From JAGGZI01 sp964399605 (GTDB taxonomy: Archaea > Aenigmatarchaeota > Aenigmatarchaeia > PWEA01 > JAGHBM01): 39,571 bases of DNA. The stretch is from positions 1 through 39,571 of the forward strand of contig CAYNRH010000002.1 of NCBI GenBank assembly GCA_964399605.1, in the 5' to 3' direction. The translations under genes were made by a program, and so were the position numbers. The notes below the pieces were generated by a model, which worked only from the letters and a program-made list of their open reading frames with translations, did not search any database and was not told the DNA's origin. Shown here piece after piece: positions 16,400 to 22,910 of this stretch. Each line of letters begins with the position of its first letter. Position 1 is the first letter of the stretch.

Positions 16400-16646
16400 T
16401 CATGAAAATCAAGATTTTCATTCAAAACATGGACTTAGACAAAGTCTAAGTCTAGTTGCTATGCCTGGGTAGCTCAGTGGTAAACTTCTCTTCATAAGAG
16501 ATGTTCAAGAAAGAGCGCTAGACTCATAACACTTCAGTTGAGTTGGTTTATGAGTGCTGAATCCGAAAGGATTATGATAGTGGGATATCTAGAGGTCGTG
16601 GGTTCAAATGAAATTGGATGCACAAACTTAGACTACGTCTAAGTTG
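16333..16646 (+). repeat. Identical 29-nt block in two T-loop introns
   Basis: Positions 16333-16361 (tRNA-Ile intron) and 16618-16646 (tRNA-Met intron) are identical over 29 nt, and similarity continues about 10 nt upstream. The block forms a 9-bp hairpin AACTTAGAC-TAC-GTCTAAGTT. A related hairpin, GACTTAGAC-AAA-GTCTAAGTC, lies in the spacer between the two genes at 16432-16452. Another spacer hairpin, ATGAAAATC-AA-GATTTTCAT, is at 16402-16421. Confidence 0.9.
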
Positions 16647-16681
16647 GTATATCTATTCTGGTTGACCCACCCCAGGCACCA
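16463..16681 (+). tRNA. Elongator tRNA-Met(CAT), three introns, CCA encoded
   Basis: Acceptor GCCTGGG pairs with CCCAGGC (16671-16677), then A73 and CCA. D-arm GCTC-AGTGGTA-GAGC is restored by removing about 16483-16512 (30 nt). Anticodon stem CTAGA (16518-16522) and loop CTCATAA (CAT at 16525-16527) are separated from TCTAG (16588-16592) by about 58 nt, the common 37/38 intron position. T-arm GTGGG-TTCAAA is separated from A60-CCCAC by about 56 nt (16609-16664). The acceptor and stems resemble archaeal elongator Met rather than initiator. tRNA-Ile2 cannot be fully excluded from the anticodon alone. Confidence 0.88.
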
Positions 16682-16824
16682 TCCAAGAATGTATGGTTCT
16701 TCAGGTTTTATCTAAAGATGAAAATCAGCACCACATACTAAATTATTTTAATATTATTATCTCCCCATCTCATGATATTGTTTTATAAATTTTTTCTAGA
16801 TAAACCGATTTTTGGAAAATTTAT

Positions 16825-16836
16825 TTATTATATAAC
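16825..16836 (+). promoter_or_regulatory. TATA box for the ABC exporter operon
   Basis: TTATTATATAAC lies about 30-40 bases before the ABC ATPase ATG at 16865. A start site near 16855 would leave a short leader holding the GGTGTGG Shine-Dalgarno. Confidence 0.5.
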
Positions 16837-16864
16837 AATCAATAATAAAACCTTGGTGTGGTTT

Positions 16865-17848
16865 ATGTCAATAATATCTGTTAAGGGATTGAAGAAGTAT
16901 TATAATGGTTTAAAGGCAGTTGATGGAATAAGTTTTGAAGTAAAGAAAGGAGAAATTTTTGGTTTTCTTGGTCCAAATGGTGCAGGCAAGACAACCACAA
17001 TAAAGATGCTCGTAACCCTTCTTAAACCAACCGATGGAACAGCCTTGGTTAACGGTTTCGACATAAACAAAAATTCATATGGTGTTAGAAAGAGTATAGG
17101 CGTTGTCTTTCAGGAGCCGGCGCTTGATGATGAATTAACAGGAAGGGAAAACCTGGATTTTCATGCCAGAATGTATGGAATGGCGGGGAAAGACAGAGAT
17201 AAGAGAATCAAAGAAGTTTTGAAGAAAGTTGATTTGGAAGATAAGAAAGATGTATTGGTAAAGTATTATTCTGGTGGTATGAAGAGAAGGTTGGAAATCG
17301 CAAGAGGCCTTATGCATTATCCAAGAATTTTATTTCTTGACGAGCCCACTCTCGGCTTGGACCCTCAAACAAGAAGGTCAATATGGAGTTACATAAAGGA
17401 GCTGAACAAGAAGGAAGGCATTACAGTATTTCTAACTACACACTACATGGAGGAAGCAGATTATTTGTGCGACAGAATTGCAATAATAGACCACGGAAAA
17501 ATATTAGTGACAGACGAGCCGAAGAAATTAAAAAACAAAATAGGAAAAGATGTCATAACAATAAATTGTTTAAAACCCAGGGAGTGTGCAAAAATATTTG
17601 AAAAGAAAAAGTGGATAGACAGTGTGAAGGTGCATGACTCGAATGTGATTCTTGGAATGATGGACAGTGAAAAAAAGCTTCCAACTATAATAAAGCTTGT
17701 TGAGAAGAACAAAATAAAAATAAATTCTTTAGGTACGAGGAAGCCAACTTTGGAAGATGTTTTCTTATATTATACCGGAAGGAAGATAAGGGATGAGGAA
17801 TCAAGTGGGTTGAAAACATTTAAAAAAAGATTTGTGATGAGGAGATAA
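16865..17848 (+). CDS. ABC-2 exporter ATP-binding protein (DrrA-like)
   Basis: This 327-aa ATPase has Walker A GPNGAGKTTT, a Q-loop in GVVFQEPALDDELT, signature YYSGGMKRRLEIARG, Walker B ILFLDEPTLGLDP and H-loop TTHYMEEAD. A C-terminal extension of about 80 residues is typical of drug/polysaccharide/lipid exporters of the DrrA/CcmA group. ATG at 16865 is chosen because GGTGTGG lies just upstream and MSIISVKGLKKYY aligns with family starts. A frame reaching back to 16772 has no supporting site. The permease starts three bases after its stop, so the two form one transporter. The substrate is unknown. Confidence 0.93.
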   Translation: MSIISVKGLKKYYNGLKAVDGISFEVKKGEIFGFLGPNGAGKTTTIKMLVTLLKPTDGTALVNGFDINKNSYGVRKSIGVVFQEPALDDELTGRENLDFHARMYGMAGKDRDKRIKEVLKKVDLEDKKDVLVKYYSGGMKRRLEIARGLMHYPRILFLDEPTLGLDPQTRRSIWSYIKELNKKEGITVFLTTHYMEEADYLCDRIAIIDHGKILVTDEPKKLKNKIGKDVITINCLKPRECAKIFEKKKWIDSVKVHDSNVILGMMDSEKKLPTIIKLVEKNKIKINSLGTRKPTLEDVFLYYTGRKIRDEESSGLKTFKKRFVMRR

Positions 17849-17850
17849 GT

Positions 17851-18612
17851 ATGTTCAACTACCAGGCAATATATGTTATGTGGCTCAGGCAGATGAAGAG
17901 GTTTGTCAGAGCAAAGAGCAGAATTGTCTCCAACTTTGTTCAACCGTTTTTGTTTTTAGCTGTTTTGGGTTTTAGTTTCAAGGCCAGTAGCATACCAGGT
18001 TTGCCTGCAGGAATAAACTACATAGATATATTAACACCTGGTATAATTACAATGTCAATTCTTTTTCCCTCTGTTTTTGTGGGACTTTCTGTTCTTTGGG
18101 ATAGACGCTTCGGTTTTTTACAGGAGGTTATGGTTGCACCTGTAAGCAGGCTTTCAATAATCATAGGAAGAACCCTTGGAGGGTCCACCACTGCAATAAT
18201 TCAGGGATTGGTAGTATTGTTCATAGCAATTTTCCTCGGGGTTAATATACATTTTTCCGCAGTTTTTCTATTGTCCTTTGTTTTTATGATTTTGATATCA
18301 TTTGTGGCGATAGGGATTGGACTAATAATAGCATCCAAGATGAGAAATATTGAGGGATTTCAGTTCATAATTTCTTTATTTATTTTCCCGCTTTTGTTTT
18401 TATCATCGCCCTTTTCAACCTTGGATTCGCTCCCATCGTGGTTAAGGTTTGCCGCGTTTTTAAATCCAATAACTTATGGAGTTGATGGATTGAGGGCATC
18501 TTTGATAGGTTATTCTTACTTTCCGATTTACATAGATATTGCTGTTCTTGTTTTTGTCTCAATAATAACAATGTTTCTTGGAAGCTATTTTTTCAGCAAG
18601 AGCGAGGTGTAA
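17851..18612 (+). CDS. ABC-2 type permease (DrrB-like)
   Basis: This 253-aa membrane protein has six predicted TM segments and the ABC-2 family features: an N-terminal amphipathic RQMKRFVRAKSRI, VMVAPVSRLSIIIGRTLGG in the coupling region, and a late PLLFLSSPFSTLDSLPSWL followed by NPITYGVDGLR. It pairs with the preceding ATPase to make a half-size exporter dimer. The GGAGATAA upstream overlaps the ATPase stop and serves as ribosome binding site. It converges with the DRG-like gene one base away. Confidence 0.92.
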   Translation: MFNYQAIYVMWLRQMKRFVRAKSRIVSNFVQPFLFLAVLGFSFKASSIPGLPAGINYIDILTPGIITMSILFPSVFVGLSVLWDRRFGFLQEVMVAPVSRLSIIIGRTLGGSTTAIIQGLVVLFIAIFLGVNIHFSAVFLLSFVFMILISFVAIGIGLIIASKMRNIEGFQFIISLFIFPLLFLSSPFSTLDSLPSWLRFAAFLNPITYGVDGLRASLIGYSYFPIYIDIAVLVFVSIITMFLGSYFFSKSEV

Positions 18613-18613
18613 T

Positions 18614-19438
18614 TCATTTCTTCATATGGATTTCAACAATATCCCCATCCTTAAGTTTATGCTCAAGGCCAACTCGCTCCCAGTCAAATTTGGCTGAAGG
18701 ACCAGATATTTTGGCGAATTTAAAATACCTGAAAAAATCTTTATGGACACTTTTGCATGCGTCCTCAACTCTGGAATTCTTGTCAAGTATTATTGGCCTG
18801 TCGATTTTTTTCTTTCCTGGTTCTTTTGTGTAAACTCTTATCAATCCAAGCCTTTTCCAAATCCTTTTAAACAGCTCTTCTTTGGTAATGTTGCTCTTAA
18901 CAAAAATGAAATTTTCAAATTTTTCTCTTTCTTTGAGCTTGTTTAACTGTTTCATCTGCTCATCTTTATTCAGTTTTTCCCCCAGTAGAAACAGCACCAG
19001 CTCTGACGAATGTGCTATTGATAATACCTCTCTCGTGAACGTTGATGGTATTTCTATTATTTGTATTTGGACTCCATTAAAATCAAGCATGCCTGCCTCT
19101 GGTTTTGTTGTTGTATAAGGGTAATCAGCTATTTTTGGCTCAGCACCGGTTACTTTTTTCAAAAATGTTGATTTTCCAGAATTTGGTAAGCCTATCAATG
19201 ATATGCGGGCGCAACCTTCTTTTGGCACAGATAGCGATTTTCTTTTTTTTGTTTTCTTCCTTTCATCTTTTTTCAGTTCCGCCAGCTTTTTCTTCAGTTG
19301 TGCCTTAAGTTTTTCAGCGCCTTTATGAGTAGGAGTGACTGATAAAAGTTTTTTAAGTTTCTTTATTTTGTCCTTTTCATCTGCTTTGTCATATTCTTCT
19401 TTTGCTACATACCATTCAGCGGGCAAATTAGCTGGCAT
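18614..19438 (-). CDS. DRG/Obg-like GTPase with TGS domain, degenerate G motifs
   Basis: This 274-aa protein has a Lys-rich helical N-terminus (1-70), a G domain starting with G1 LIGLPNSGKST (82-91) and G2 DYPYTTTKP, and a C-terminal TGS region ending HKLKDGDIVEIHMKK. It follows DRG/Rbg proteins closely in RVYTKEPGKKK and SVHKDFFRYFKFAKISG. However, G3 reads EIPS (129-132) instead of DxPG, and the NKxD G4 motif is missing (FIFVKSNITKE). The protein is about 90 residues shorter than typical DRG. It may bind nucleotide poorly or act with altered chemistry on ribosomes. Confidence 0.85.
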   Translation of the reverse strand: MPANLPAEWYVAKEEYDKADEKDKIKKLKKLLSVTPTHKGAEKLKAQLKKKLAELKKDERKKTKKRKSLSVPKEGCARISLIGLPNSGKSTFLKKVTGAEPKIADYPYTTTKPEAGMLDFNGVQIQIIEIPSTFTREVLSIAHSSELVLFLLGEKLNKDEQMKQLNKLKEREKFENFIFVKSNITKEELFKRIWKRLGLIRVYTKEPGKKKIDRPIILDKNSRVEDACKSVHKDFFRYFKFAKISGPSAKFDWERVGLEHKLKDGDIVEIHMKK

Positions 19439-19454
19439 AATAATAAATTGTTTT

Positions 19455-20027
19455 TCAGGTTTTTATTTCTAAGACATACAGCATTTCCCATGGTATCTTC
19501 TTTTTCTTTATAACTTCAATACTAAATCCTTGTTTTTTAAAAAATTCTTCTATTTCTTTTAAACCAGTCACAGATGATATCAAAAAAAGAATTTTCCCAT
19601 TTTCTTTAAGATGGTTTTTTACATTTTTAACAAATCTTTTTATCAGTTCTAAATTCTCTCCAGCAGACCATTGTTCTGCTCCTTTTATTTTATCGTCAAC
19701 CGGAATATATGGCGGATTAAAAACTATCAGGTCAAATTTTTCGTTGACATTTTCAAAAAGGTTGCTTTCTCTGAAGGCAATGTTTTTTATTCCATTGTTT
19801 TTGGCGTTTTTTCTCGCTAGTTTCACAGCTTCAGGGTTTATATCCACACCTAAAACATTTTTTGCATTTTTTGATGCCACAAGCGCCTGAATCCCTGAGC
19901 CAGTGCCAACATCCAAAACATCACCAAGGTTTTTCATCCCTTCCAGAACTTCAGCAAGCAAAAAACTATCTTCCCTTGGCTCATAAACCCCTTCATTCGT
20001 AAGAATTTCAAGCGCTCCAAACCTCAT
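19455..20027 (-). CDS. HemK2/Mtq2-type N5-glutamine methyltransferase
   Basis: This 190-aa SAM methyltransferase has N-terminal VYEPREDSFLLAE, SAM loop VLDVGTGSGIQAL, VDINPEAV and the catalytic NPPYIP at 104-109. This is the short archaeal/eukaryotic HemK2 form, which with Trm112 methylates the glutamine of the GGQ motif in aRF1/eRF1. The assignment to aRF1 is from family knowledge, and aRF1 is encoded at 11124. ATG at 20027 has AAGGTG upstream. It shares a short divergent promoter region with the small gene at 20127. Confidence 0.88.
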   Translation of the reverse strand: MRFGALEILTNEGVYEPREDSFLLAEVLEGMKNLGDVLDVGTGSGIQALVASKNAKNVLGVDINPEAVKLARKNAKNNGIKNIAFRESNLFENVNEKFDLIVFNPPYIPVDDKIKGAEQWSAGENLELIKRFVKNVKNHLKENGKILFLISSVTGLKEIEEFFKKQGFSIEVIKKKKIPWEMLYVLEIKT

Positions 20028-20077
20028 AAAACAACACCTTACATATACTTTGAGCCCAATAAAACTAAATAGTTAAC

Positions 20078-20085
20078 TTTATATA
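20078..20085 (+). promoter_or_regulatory. TATA box of the small gene at 20127
   Basis: TTTATATA lies about 48 bases before the ATG, giving a leader of about 20 nt that contains a perfect AAGGAGGTG Shine-Dalgarno at 20113-20121. Confidence 0.6.
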
Positions 20086-20126
20086 CTATTAACTACATAT
20101 TAGTAATACTTTAAGGAGGTGTTAAG

Positions 20127-20306
20127 ATGAGTAGAGAGGTTGATGCTGTTTTAAGAAGTAGTTCTTTAGGACCAGGTGAAAAAGTGAAGGCATTGGAAGA
20201 AATAACATATGGCAGTGGTTTAGGTAAACTTTATAAAGGGCTAGATGGAACACAATTTGAATTGACAGACAAAGAAAAAATAGGTATATACGAAAAGAAT
20301 GCCTGA
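20127..20306 (+). CDS. Small hypothetical protein, 59 aa
   Basis: This gene starts at ATG 20127 and stops at 20306. The protein begins MSREVDAVLRSSSLGPGEKV and ends GIYEKNA. It is soluble and charged, with no TM segment, cysteine pair or domain I recognise. A strong TATA box and the best Shine-Dalgarno in the window (AAGGAGGTG, six bases before ATG) indicate real and probably high expression. Its neighbours are a divergent methylase and a convergent tiny zinc protein, so context gives no function. Confidence 0.7.
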   Translation: MSREVDAVLRSSSLGPGEKVKALEEITYGSGLGKLYKGLDGTQFELTDKEKIGIYEKNA

Positions 20307-20316
20307 TTCTTTTTCT

Positions 20317-20451
20317 TTATTTTATCATTTTTCTTCCATGGCATAGCTTGCAGCCTGTGGTCAATAGGCAGTCAGAGCAAACCAAGGCGCCGCAGGCTGG
20401 GCAGTTGTGAAGTTCCCTAACTTTTCTGCAGGACTGGCATATACCCATCAT
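20317..20451 (-). CDS. Tiny zinc-finger protein, 44 aa with four CxxC pairs
   Basis: The translation is MMGICQSCRKVRELHNCPAC in its first 20 residues, followed by GALVCSDCLLTTGCKLCHGR and KMIK. Eight cysteines form four CxxC knuckles (CQSC, CPAC, CSDC, CKLC), enough for two zinc sites, like a stand-alone double zinc ribbon. The reading frame is more GC-rich than the surroundings, which supports coding. The start is ATG 20451 or 20448, and the Shine-Dalgarno is weak (AGAGTTG). Function is unknown. Similar mini zinc-ribbon proteins bind nucleic acid or protein partners. Confidence 0.7.
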   Translation of the reverse strand: MMGICQSCRKVRELHNCPACGALVCSDCLLTTGCKLCHGRKMIK

Positions 20452-20504
20452 ATTTTTTCAACTCTTTTTGAGCCGTAGCTGTACCAACAAATAATTGGGG
20501 GTTA

Positions 20505-20528
20505 AAATAAAAAAAAGAGAAAAAAATA
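20505..20528 (-). terminator. T-rich terminator of the pilin gene
   Basis: Read leftward, the pilin stop is followed by T-runs of 7 and 8 within about 25 bases and then a C5 tract, matching the signal seen after the TM-helix gene. Confidence 0.5.
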
Positions 20529-20535
20529 GTTTTAC

Positions 20536-20985
20536 TTAGGCAGTTCCTGATAGCATTCCTGTGCTTGTGAATGTATCTGAAGATCCATATTCATCAATGT
20601 AGTATGTTATTGTAACATCCCATTTGTAGCTGTCTCCTGTATCTACTGCTGGAGAGTTTAGTGTCACAAAACTCGGGCTCTTTTCTCCTGCATCCAAAGA
20701 TATTGCAAGTCCATCGTTTGCTACAGTATCTACTGTAACGTTTGTTATTGTTATGTCTTTTCCGACTCTATTCTCGAATATTACTTTTAAATCATCATTT
20801 GCTGCATCTACTCCCCATGTATCTATTTGTACTTTGCTGAAACCTACTTTGCTTTCTCCAACAATTTTTCCTGGAGAAAACACGCCATAGTAATACAGTA
20901 CTCCTCCGACCACTATTATTATCAATATTGCCCATCCATAGGTCATCAAGTACTCTAGGGCTGATTGTCCTTTTCTTCCGAACAT
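20536..20985 (-). CDS. Type IV pilin-like protein (class III signal)
   Basis: This 149-aa secreted protein starts MFGRKGQSALEYLMTYGW and continues into a hydrophobic helix (AILIIIVVGGVLYYYG). The KGQSALEYL pattern is the archaeal class III prepilin signal, cut just before Q, leaving a helix for filament assembly. The remainder is Ser/Thr/Val-rich and beta-like, with no cysteine. It has its own TATA box, a strong AGGTGA site and a terminator, so it is probably the abundant major pilin for the secretion genes upstream. Confidence 0.88.
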   Translation of the reverse strand: MFGRKGQSALEYLMTYGWAILIIIVVGGVLYYYGVFSPGKIVGESKVGFSKVQIDTWGVDAANDDLKVIFENRVGKDITITNVTVDTVANDGLAISLDAGEKSPSFVTLNSPAVDTGDSYKWDVTITYYIDEYGSSDTFTSTGMLSGTA

Positions 20986-21013
20986 TTTTTCACCTAAGAA
21001 TATTATAAAATGG

Positions 21014-21024
21014 TTATTTATAAA
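21014..21024 (-). promoter_or_regulatory. TATA box of the pilin gene
   Basis: On the minus strand, TTTATAAATAA lies about 30 bases before the pilin ATG, separate from the upstream secretion operon. AGGTG at 20991-20995 is the ribosome binding site. Confidence 0.6.
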
Positions 21025-21034
21025 GTTTTTTATA

Positions 21035-22015
21035 TTAAAGCCCCAAAAGGCTGCTAAACATGGTCGTAATTAGAAATCTTATAACGAAGAATACGAGCAA
21101 AGCCCCGCCAGTGAGGAATGGTATATACTTCAATCCCCTCTTTTCTTTTCCTCCCTGTATCAAACCGATTATCAGGGAGCCGAATACAGTTGTCATGATT
21201 ATTGTAGCTATGGCAAATATAAACATCTCCGAAGGTGAGACTTGTGAACCAGTCATTTTTATCAAGCCACTCTGTTGATATGGCATATCACCAATATCAG
21301 CCATCTGTGCACTCCATAATCCACTCATCATCTCTATAAAATAGACAGAAATGGAGAATAATAGAGGCGAGCCAAGCACAGATGCAAATATTATAAACAT
21401 GGAATACATCATAACATTACTCTTAACCTCTTCTTTCATAACTTTTATGTTTCTTATATCTGATGCTGTTTCATCAAGCAAGTGAGCCATCTCACCACCT
21501 GATTCTATTCCTTCTTGAATTAGTTTCACAGTTCTCTCAAGTATTTTTGATTTAACTCTTTCTTTCATTTTGCTAAGAGAATCGCTCATTGAGACACCTC
21601 CGAATACTTCCCTTCCAAATCTTTTTATTTCGTCTTCAAGGGGCCCAAATTCAGGTCTTGCAGATAGCCATATTGCCCTGTCAAGGGTCATACCAGCTCT
21701 TATGTTTGCAGACATAAGTTGAAGAGCATCTGGCAAAATTTCTTCAATCTGTCTTGCTCTGCTGTCTACAACAAGCGATAGTATTATGTATATAATCAGC
21801 TGGAACCCAAAGAAAGCAGACAACCCAAAGATAACTGATATTAGTAAATTAAAGAAAAGCAACGACAAAAGGAAACTCATCAATCCAAGGACTGATGAAT
21901 AAAGCAACATGAATCCGGAGAATTCCATGGATGATACATCTTCCATACCAGCGTATTTCAATACTTTTCTGATGCTGTTTGTATATGGCGCGAATTGTCC
22001 AAATACTCTATACAC
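21035..22015 (-). CDS. Type II/IV secretion inner-membrane protein (TadC/GspF family)
   Basis: This 326-aa membrane protein has a T2SF domain: an N-terminal TM pair, then cytoplasmic LQLMSANIRAGMTLDRAI, FGREVFGGVSMSDSL and LIQEGIESGGEMAHLLDETA, and three to four TM segments at the C-terminus. These are the platform proteins that recruit the assembly ATPase in pili and archaella. It starts with GTG at 22015. The best GGTGAT is about 16 bases upstream, slightly far, so the exact start is uncertain. It follows a second T2SF gene by 9 bases, giving the two-platform arrangement known from TadBC-type systems. Confidence 0.9.
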   Translation of the reverse strand: MYRVFGQFAPYTNSIRKVLKYAGMEDVSSMEFSGFMLLYSSVLGLMSFLLSLLFFNLLISVIFGLSAFFGFQLIIYIILSLVVDSRARQIEEILPDALQLMSANIRAGMTLDRAIWLSARPEFGPLEDEIKRFGREVFGGVSMSDSLSKMKERVKSKILERTVKLIQEGIESGGEMAHLLDETASDIRNIKVMKEEVKSNVMMYSMFIIFASVLGSPLLFSISVYFIEMMSGLWSAQMADIGDMPYQQSGLIKMTGSQVSPSEMFIFAIATIIMTTVFGSLIIGLIQGGKEKRGLKYIPFLTGGALLVFFVIRFLITTMFSSLLGL

Positions 22016-22024
22016 TCTTCTAAT

Positions 22025-22900
22025 TTAAATCACCACTGAAGGTCTTTTATTTTTGACAAACCCTATGAAAAACACCTGGAAAAACAACAGTCCAATGAAA
22101 ATTAGTGGGAATATAATTTTTGGTACTGTAATTCCAGAGAATGACGAGAGAATCATTAAAAAAGTTAATCCAAGACTTGGTATTATCACGGCTACTATCA
22201 TATACAGCATTGTCCATGGGTTTAACTGCTGTCCATAGTTCTTTATTTCTGTGATTTGTTTTTGAGAGAAATCGTCTGTTATTGCTTCAAGTGTATCTCC
22301 TATATCGCTCCCTGCCTTGAGTGCATTGATAATCTGCCACAACGTTCTTCTAAAGTAAAGCGAAGGATTTCTTTCAGCTATTTTGTTTAATGCTGTTATC
22401 TGGTCCATCCCACCCATCACATCTTTAATAACTTTCTCAAACTCCTTAGAAATTTCTCCATATCCAGAACTTACGCCAACCAATGCATTAAATAGGGGGA
22501 CACCACTCCGGACCTCTATTAATATGTGCCTGAAAGCGAAAAGCAGGTTTGACTCCAGTTCTTTGATTCTCTTCTTAAGTATTATTCTTGGATAGAAGCT
22601 TAAGAAATAAAATGTCACAAAAAAGAAAAATACTCCAATCAAAATTCCTATCGGGTCAAAGTATCCCTTCAGCATAATTCCCAAAAAAGTTGTCAGCCCT
22701 CCAACTAAGACTGAGTAGAACACAGATGAGAAAAAAACAATTCCCATGTATTCTATTGGTTTTAAGTCCAATTCACTTTGGTATAAATCCCTGTTCAGTC
22801 CCGGTATAAGATTTACTAAAGATTTGCTAATCCATCTTAATTTCTTGGATATATTCTTAGCTTTTTCTAAAGGAACAGGAATCAGCGGTATCCTATTCAT
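22025..22900 (-). CDS. Type II/IV secretion inner-membrane protein (TadB/GspF family)
   Basis: This 291-aa membrane protein has a T2SF domain: FAFRHILIEVRSGVPLFNAL, then FEKVIKDVMGGMDQITAL and LKAGSDIGDTLEAITDDFS, with about four TM helices. It is a paralogue of the next gene and together they likely form the pilus platform. ATG at 22900 lies ten bases after the ATPase stop. The operon order ATPase, platform 1, platform 2, pilin is that of archaeal Tad-like pili. Confidence 0.9.
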   Translation of the reverse strand: MNRIPLIPVPLEKAKNISKKLRWISKSLVNLIPGLNRDLYQSELDLKPIEYMGIVFFSSVFYSVLVGGLTTFLGIMLKGYFDPIGILIGVFFFFVTFYFLSFYPRIILKKRIKELESNLLFAFRHILIEVRSGVPLFNALVGVSSGYGEISKEFEKVIKDVMGGMDQITALNKIAERNPSLYFRRTLWQIINALKAGSDIGDTLEAITDDFSQKQITEIKNYGQQLNPWTMLYMIVAVIIPSLGLTFLMILSSFSGITVPKIIFPLIFIGLLFFQVFFIGFVKNKRPSVVI

Positions 22901-22910
22901 GATAATCTTC

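Noticed and set aside
15649..16681. Split or permuted tRNA genes
   Set aside because: In every case the 5' acceptor half precedes the 3' half on the same strand and matches it, so introns explain the layout without trans-splicing or permutation.
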